From the NCBI GenBank assembly GCA_910890315.1, contig CAJVGD010000006.1:310001-374000 (forward strand): a stretch of DNA of 64,000 nucleotides. Direction: 5' to 3'. This document shows, piece after piece, positions 57,400 to 64,000 of the stretch. Every line of letters begins with the position of its first letter. The stretch's first letter is position 1. Origin of the DNA: Serendipita indica DSM 11827. Its lineage: Eukaryota; Basidiomycota; Agaricomycetes; Sebacinales; Serendipitaceae. Under the pieces are notes generated by a model that was not told where the DNA came from, ran no database searches, and saw only the letters and a program-made list of their open reading frames with translations. The position numbers were made by a program, and so were the translations under genes.

Positions 57400-60300
57400 T
57401 GGACCACCCAAATGCGCGAAATGCCAACGTCGCGACTTGGACCCGGCCACGACTGTTCATCGGGCCCCAGATGGCCACAGTTTCTCCCGTAAAGCCCCTA
57501 AACCCTCGAGCTCGCCTCTGGAGCCATTAGGAGTCTCCCTTAAGCGCTCGTCATCAAAGGCAGACCTCGCTGCAGAGCCAAAACCAAAGCGTCAACGCAC
57601 AAAGGCTGGCTGTATCACCTGCAGAGTCCGTGGAAAGGTGCGTTGCGTCTTGGGTTTTTGCCGTCATTTTCCACAAGCCTTGCGCCGATGGTCAACACAC
57701 GCGCTCGCGGGCGCTCCGAGCGTTTGGAGCGCTCAGTGCGCACAAATTTCGACAATATTGTAGATGTGTTCTCTCGAGTGCCTAATCGTATGCTCGACAC
57801 TCTTTGCTTACATCGTGCTTGCAGAAATGCGACGAAACTCGCGTGAACAATGGAGAGACTTGCGAGACCTGTAGGCGCCTTCGTCTACACTGTCTTGGCT
57901 TTCAGGACCGCCGTCCAGAGTGGCTCAGGGTACGTCTGGTTTTTACTGTAAATTCAGGCGCTTATATCCCATTCCTCCAGTCCAAGGAGAACATCAAGGT
58001 CTGGCGAAAGAGAGTGACCGACTTTTTGCTCTCTCAAGGGCTCGTCAAGGGCCATGCTGGTTGTGGGCTTCGTCCTGGACCTATACCAGATGCATCCCTC
58101 ACTCTCGAGGACATGCGGCGTGATCTGGACGCCGGAGTGGGCGACGTCGATTCTCCTATTGGTCCACTGCAAGAGCACGAACGTGACTTGGAGCCCGAGC
58201 AGCCCCTTGGGTTTGCTAGCGGGATGGATGGACCCATCATCCTCCCTCCTATACACAACATTGCCCGTCAGGACTCGCGTGACCAAGATGATCCTCAGTA
58301 CATTCCCAAGCGATTCGAGAATGCCATTGGGGGCATTTCTCACGAGGACAATCGGCACCGCTGGGTGCCTCCACCCCCATATCCACCTCTCAAGCCCTAT
58401 GACAATGAGGGGAATTTCCTCCCGCCTCACCCGCCCGGTACGCGGCCTCCCATGAATGGTTTCCCTCTCAGCGGCCCAATGGCTCCCAACCCGCCGGGAC
58501 ACCAAGTACTCCCTAGTCCTACTCAGCAGATTTTTGGGTATGAGCCTGTTCGCCCGCTCCCACCGCCGCACAAGTCTTCGGGAGGTTACTCTTCAACTTC
58601 GGATAGCACGTCTGGTTAGCGCGCCCCTTTCTCTTTCATACATGGCTTTGCTCACTGGTTGATCAGAACGCCCCTTTACGAGCCCAACGGGAAGCACGAA
58701 CGAAAGCGCGTATGATAATGCCCCTCGCAACTCTTCCATGTACGGGTACACGACACCAGCTTTGTCTTCTTCTGCGACCCACTCCTCTTCGCTGCCCACT
58801 CCATCCTCTGGCAACAGCTTTCAAGGACCCTCCTCAGAGCCCGGACACTCGTCCGGTACGTCTTCTACTTAGCTAATGTCCCCCAATGACTTCCAAGCTC
58901 TCGGGCCCATGACCTCCCAATCAATCGTCACCCCACCGTATAATCCCGAATGCGCTACTTCCAACTACTCTTTCTTGTATCGTTAAATTCTCTGTTGAGC
59001 AAAATGTTGACATCTATTTCTCCGTCTTCTGGCTCCAGGCCCAGACCGCTACCTACCGCGAAACCCATACATACAGCAAGATCCGATGACGGGTGCACAC
59101 AGACGCCATGAACAGTTCCATCCTTATCGTCGTGGTCCGATCTTATCGCGGTCACCCAGTGGCAATGGCGCTGAGCTTCTGGACCAGCTTCACATCCAAA
59201 CGAATACCGCTCGCGGAGTGGCCCGCACCTCCCCAACGCAATACAATACGCAATCGGCGGATTCCCTCGCTTCATCATCACCCGAAGCCTATGTCCCTAC
59301 CTATGGCTCGTTTTCGGCGCCTAATGCCGTCGGTACCTATGGAGGGTACGTAAGTTCCACAATGTCGATTCAGAGCCTGCTGCAGGCGTCCAATGCTGGC
59401 ACGCCAGTGACTGTTCCTCCTTCCTCTGCCATCAGTACTGTCGCCCCGACGCCTACGACGGCCATCTTTCCTTACAGTGCAACAAACGCAAACAATTCCA
59501 GCGCAGACAATAACAATGGAGCACTCGTTACAGCAGGCTACTTCCCGACATATCCTGGCGGGTATCCGGAATACGTGCCTCTTCTCCAGTCCCCACCAAC
59601 CATGTCCCTCAGCGAGTTTTACATCCATCGCTATTTCACGCACGTTATCGGTGTGCAATACCGCCTTGCAAACATACGGACACTCCAGCATCAGATGTTC
59701 GAGCTTTCCGAACGGTCGCCGGCGGTCAAGGCAAGCATCTCGTTGCTCTCCGTCCTGTATCTCGAGGCCCAGCAGCTTGCAGCGGCAGGCATAGGAGGGC
59801 CTCTTGGAGATGCGGGCAACAGACGCGGGCAGGGGATGATTCTGGGGGAGAATGACAGTTATAGCGCGTTTACTACCCCTTACCCACCGTTGGATCTTGG
59901 TGTCCCTGGTATTGGACTCATCAATGCATCGTCTATGCTCCCTTCAAACACGACGAATTCGCGCGCTCAATACGACCTCCTTTATGCTCGTATCAAAAAA
60001 CTGCTCGACGAGGCGCGGCTCGCCAAGGGCGGCCGCTACGACGAGGGAGATGCAATGGCGTGTTTACACGTCATTAGTGCATTCTTGTTCAGCGGGGGAC
60101 GTGGCAATTGGGATCAATTTCTTCAAATTGCGACGGAATGGGTGTGGGCCCACATTTCTGACAATAGTGGGAATGTAGTCGCCGCGATCAGTGGGATGGA
60201 CTCTACTAGTCGCTTCATTTTCCGGTGAGAGATTTAGAGTGTGGCGCATACACGAGAGGCGAGCTGAGACATCTTCTCCGCTCACAGCACGACAATGTGG

Positions 60301-62145
60301 ATGGACGTTTTTGGGAGCATCTCGCTCTGCAGAACGCCTCGCTTTATCAACATCTATCGTACACTGTTCCAACCTGGTGCTCTGGACTCGATGACCGCCA
60401 TGTCAGTCTCAGTTGAGAGCAGGATGGAGAGTGTCATGGGATGCCCCAACGAGGTCATTCTTGCATTTGCAGAGATTGCAGACCTAGAGGCGAAGAAAGA
60501 GGCCCTCGTCAACAGTTTCAGAACGCTGTCCGCCTCGCAACCTAGAGAAGGCTGGTACGGGGTGTCAAGCCCGCTCGAGCGGTGGCAAAACGACATGGCG
60601 GCACTGGAGGCAGAAGGACGCCGAGCGATATATTCCAGAAGCCCTTGGGCCTGCCGCCCTACCGCTCACTCGTTTTCAAGAGATTCACGCTGCGCCGCCT
60701 CCTTCGTCTTCAACGCAACAACGGCCTCAAGCGAGTAGCTCTGGATCGCTGCAAGTGCCGAATCAAAATCTCGAGTTTAGTGGGGTTGATCTCAATCTAT
60801 TTGGAGGTGGCCCCGACCCACTTGGGTGGTTTGACCCCAGCGGTGGCGTCAGCTCTGATATGATCAGCGGCGCTGCAGTCGAGGACGAGAATGGGGGATA
60901 TATTGACCCAGACGAGGATATGCGAGGCAAGATTGCGGAAGTCTTTCGCAACGCCGCGCGGGTGTATTTGCATTCCGTCATTTCGGGATGCGACCCTCTG
61001 ATCCCCACAACGCGAAGGGCTGTCCAGGCTACGATTCGAGCGTTGCAGGTGAGTAATATGTTTCATAACCATCGCCTTCTCCTCGGCCCTGCTTGCATAT
61101 CACCCTCTGCCGGAGGAATAATGAACCACTGGATGCACTTTTGATCAGACTTATGAAGCACGGCCCATAGGGTATCGAACGAAGGGGCCATTCAGTCCAC
61201 AAGAAGCCGACGGCTCGAAGGGATTAACCCCGCGAGAACGCATATAGTGTTAGGCGCCTCTTTAATTGCTTGGTCACTCTGTCGGAGCCTACAATTTACG
61301 GAGCCTACACTTCCTGTGAGATTTGCTACCTTTCTCGACCCCTTGTCGCTGCGGTGCAAGGGCTCGTCGGGTCCGATGGACGGTATTCTATACCGCGATT
61401 GATCTGCACACAATAATTGCTGGAAATGAGGGTTGCCTTTCTCGTTGTACAACGAGATTGATTCGCAGCCGTCGTCTGCATGGAGAGCAGACGGCGGAGA
61501 ACCACCTTTGTCATCCGACACATCGGATATTCCTGTCTCCAGGATGCTTGATCACGGTGGTCTCGAAGAGGTCAAAAGGGATAAGTTTCTGTATTGCTTC
61601 TCTTACGTGTGACGCACGAGTTTTCCTGATTTTGTGACTGTTGACTGGCTCTCCGTCGTTACACTGGCACCGGGTGCTTCTTTCACACCACGGGCGCTTG
61701 CGGCGGATGAGGCCTCGCAGCAGTTTGAAAGGGCTGAACTAGGAATGATCCGCACTTACCACCTCCGGACTTGTCGTTGTGCGAAGCGGGAACTGACCAA
61801 CCCTTTCTTCATGTACTCGACCCCACCAATGGCCCACTCTGAGCAGGTTCTCGGCGCGACACCACTGGACCGGTCTCTGATATTTCCGCTCACGATCACG
61901 GGCTGTCTTGCAGCGACGCAGCACGAGGTCGACTTTTGCATCGGCAGGCTGTCGTCTGTAGGTAAAGACGCAGAGTCACTTGGAAATTGTCTGGCTGCGC
62001 GGCAGCTGATCGGATGTGTATGGGAGAAGAGGCTCGCAAAGGGATTCGAATATGATGAACAGAAGGGGGTGGGAACGGGCGGGACGGTGGTTGGTTGGCG
62101 AGAGGTCATGCTCGAGCTGAACCGAAACCCTCTCCTGCTGGTCTA
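57400..62145 (+). CDS. Zn2Cys6 transcription factor 1, large
   Basis: Fungal nuclear regulator. The binuclear zinc cluster is AGCITCRVRGK|KCDETR then GETCETCRRLRLHCLGF (C-x2-C-x6-C-x9-C-x2-C-x6-C), split by an intron at about 57638-57825. A basic Lys/Arg run (PKPKRQRTK) precedes it. Then come a long Pro/Ser-rich region, LSEFYIHRYFTHVIGVQYRL, and a C-terminal regulatory part ending in LIFPLTITGCLAATQHEVDF and GWREVMLELNRNPLLLV (stop ~62145), as in the Fungal_trans_2 class. The start is unresolved: the frame is open upstream of the cluster but has no ATG. A frame change occurs between 60607 and 60632 (EAEGRRA to RYIPEALGPAALP) with no intron signal. Exons at 61050-61800 are also uncertain. Confidence 0.72.
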
Positions 62146-62956
62146 AAAATCGAGGAGGAGACGTCAATGACGAAAGAGATATATTATTGAAGAGATTAGG
62201 CATTATGGTATCCGTATAGATGGGGGGCGTTTGGCATATGGTCCTTGGTTGGTGATCCCTGACGCCGGACATCCGAGAGTACAATCCATAAATGGGGAGG
62301 CTGGAGAAGGCCCACGGTGCCAGACGAAAGCAGAATGCCGGGTTTGGGGGAAACAGGTGGAGACGGTGAGGGCCCTGACTGTACAAGCGAGGGTGAGTTG
62401 TTGGCACATGAAGAATTCAAGTGTTTTTTTTTTTGTTGGAAATTAGAATTGCTGGTTATTGTAGGCGCAATGGCCGTTAGGAACGAAATCAAGTAGGCTG
62501 CAGCTAAGCCCGACAACGCCTTATGGGTTTTCTGATGGACAGATCGGAGTTTGGAAGCCCCTGAGAGGGAACTGTGCGGCCGTAGAAAGCTGTGTCGCAC
62601 TGCACATAAGATGGGGTCCCATGTGGATCCTAAACTATGTGAAAATGAGTACCAAAAGGAGGCAGCGCTCGTAGGCAGTGAATGGGCGGGAAATAACCCA
62701 AAATCAATCGAGAAGTGGGTGGACAGCTAGCCATTATTTTATATTATTTACCAATACCCAAAAGGCACTTTACCTTTGCCCCTCACAGCTCCTTACTCCT
62801 CGACTCCTCCAGCGTTAGCTCCTTGGACCCGTCCTCGTCTGCTGGTTTCTCGATCGGACCTTGTTCATACTTGACTTTCCTCGTCCTTGACTCGTCTTAT
62901 CGATCACGCGCTCCAGACTCGTCGACGTTTCGACCTTGTCTTTCTTTCCAGCAGCC
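62146..62956. promoter_or_regulatory. Intergenic between the two Zn2Cys6 genes
   Basis: 811 bases with a T-run at about 62424-62435 and CT-rich stretches before the second ATG (62830-62950). The minus frames 62196-62600 look like chance. Confidence 0.35.
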
Positions 62957-64000
62957 ATGGCATCGTCACGAACAAAGTCCTCTGGCGTTATACGCTCTGC
63001 TCGACGCGCGCAGAGCTCGTCTCTTCACGAATCGTCCTCTCCGCTTGCCCGCGCACCTCCGACACGAGCCAAGAGCGGTTGTACGTGTCCATTCCCATTC
63101 TCTGATCCGCTTATCGCATCATTCTTTGCTCACAATATTCTCTTCACGCTAGGTTGGACCTGTCGTCTGCGGAGGTGAGTGTCCCACCGACCATCTCCCG
63201 GTCCCGTTTGGTGGCCTTTGAGAACGTGCGCACTCATCCGAATGCTCTCCGTAGGAAAAAATGCGATGAAAACAAACGAGAAGATGGCTCTTGTGATACG
63301 TGCCAACGTCTACGCCTCCAGTGCCTCGGTTGGGTAAGTTCTGTCTTTACCCCATACTTCAGGTCGAGTTACTCATGCGTCAATCTATCGGAACCAGGGT
63401 GCCAAGCGACCAGATTGGTGTCGTGTACGTCCCTATTTCACATCCCGGACATCCGCCCCCCGTATTAACCCTCGTACGATTTGTATACTATTAGGACAAG
63501 GAAAAGGTGGAACAATACAAACTAGACATCAAGCAAAACGGTACATTGCCTGGTAACCTACGTGCAACGACGGGTGGGCAGGATACCAACGGTCCGTTGA
63601 CACCAAACGCGTCAACAAACGGCTTGTCGGCCTTTGCACGACACGCCGCGGACAGATTTGATTTTCAGCCAGTCTTCAGCACAGACGATCACCGCAATGG
63701 GGTTGGTGGCTCCGACTATTTTGGCCTTCCGTCGTCTTCTGGCCTCGCCCATTTTGCAGGCGATCACCAATTTGATGGCGACATATTCGGAGCCACGAAC
63801 CCTGGGGAACTTGATTTGGGCGCGTTGCTCTCCTATGTCCCTTCGCAACACTTTGTTCCTCAGCACCAGACATGGTCCAACCAAACTACTCCCGAACTCC
63901 GCGAGTCGCCAAACCTCAACGTCGTCAATCCCATCACGTCTGCGATTGACCAATCGATGCTCAGCCTCCCCCCGCCACCACCCCCATCTGCCGCCAATCC
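62957..64000 (+). CDS. Zn2Cys6 transcription factor 2 (runs off window end)
   Basis: Paralog of the preceding regulator. It starts MASSRTKSSGVIRSARRAQS. An intron with donor GGTT|GTACGT gives KSGCWTCRLRR, a second intron then KKCDENKREDGSCDTCQRLR and LQCLGW. This is a full C-x2-C-x6-C-x9-C-x2-C-x6-C cluster, matching gene 1 in intron position before KCDE. Downstream exons read DKEKVEQYKLDIKQNGTL (gene 1 has SKENIKVWRKRV at this place) and a low-complexity exon with DRFDFQPVFSTDDHRNGVGG. The rest lies beyond the window. The tandem position, matched cluster and shared intron support duplication. Target genes unknown. Confidence 0.8.

Noticed and set aside
1-64000. Transposable elements, virus-derived elements, CRISPR arrays, rRNA genes
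   Set aside because: No reverse transcriptase, integrase, transposase or capsid motifs, no terminal repeat pairs, no regular spacer array and no rRNA-like stretch were seen. The large repeats are duplicated host genes.

Overview
The window is nuclear DNA of a filamentous basidiomycete, most likely an agaricomycete near Rhizoctonia/Ceratobasidium. Genes are dense on both strands and cut by many short introns (about 45-60 bases, GT-AG with a few GC-AG). Gene content is fungal: Zn2Cys6 and C2H2 transcription factors, a KRE9-type GPI protein, GH17 and GH2 enzymes, an MFS sugar transporter, and the agaricomycete BTB and single-pass membrane families. The genus is inferred from general style, not from a search.

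Region 1 (1-11065) is accessory. It holds two copies of an unrecognised divergent gene pair, called A (minus strand) and B (plus strand). Between them lie an orphan minus-strand gene and two tandem paralogous multi-pass membrane genes. The last ~960 bases of the two B copies are almost identical, although their 5' halves have diverged. B ends in a domain that reads like a ubiquitin fold without a di-glycine tail.

Region 2 (11221-41306) is mostly conserved and housekeeping: urate oxidase, a C2H2 regulator, CCT5, an F-box-like/ankyrin protein, a single-pass membrane protein, an acid-ceramidase-like amidase, a secreted TAP-like peptidase, a sugar transporter divergent from a GH2 beta-mannosidase, a small membrane protein, ribosomal stalk proteins P1 and P0 on either side of Rheb, a KRE9/KNH1-like GPI protein and an SRPK-type kinase.

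Region 3 (41307-50656) is a rearranged stretch. It contains an SLX9-like gene, a membrane protein, a broken BTB gene, a broken piece of the GH17 gene found intact 10 kb away, and a third A/B copy in which A is inverted and B has lost its 3' part.

Region 4 (50657-64000) returns to conserved genes: APC/C subunit Cdc16/APC6 divergent from splicing factor SDE2 across 139 bases, a membrane-anchored GH17 glucanase, and two adjacent paralogous Zn2Cys6 regulators. The second runs off the window.

The best candidate for an undescribed system is the A/B module: two unknown proteins kept as a head-to-head pair, present three times, with a conserved reading frame in the spacer and recent sequence exchange confined to the end of B. 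No viral or retroelement remains, CRISPR arrays, rRNA genes or convincing tRNA genes were seen. All gene models were built by eye from splice signals and family knowledge; exon ends described as unresolved should be treated as such.
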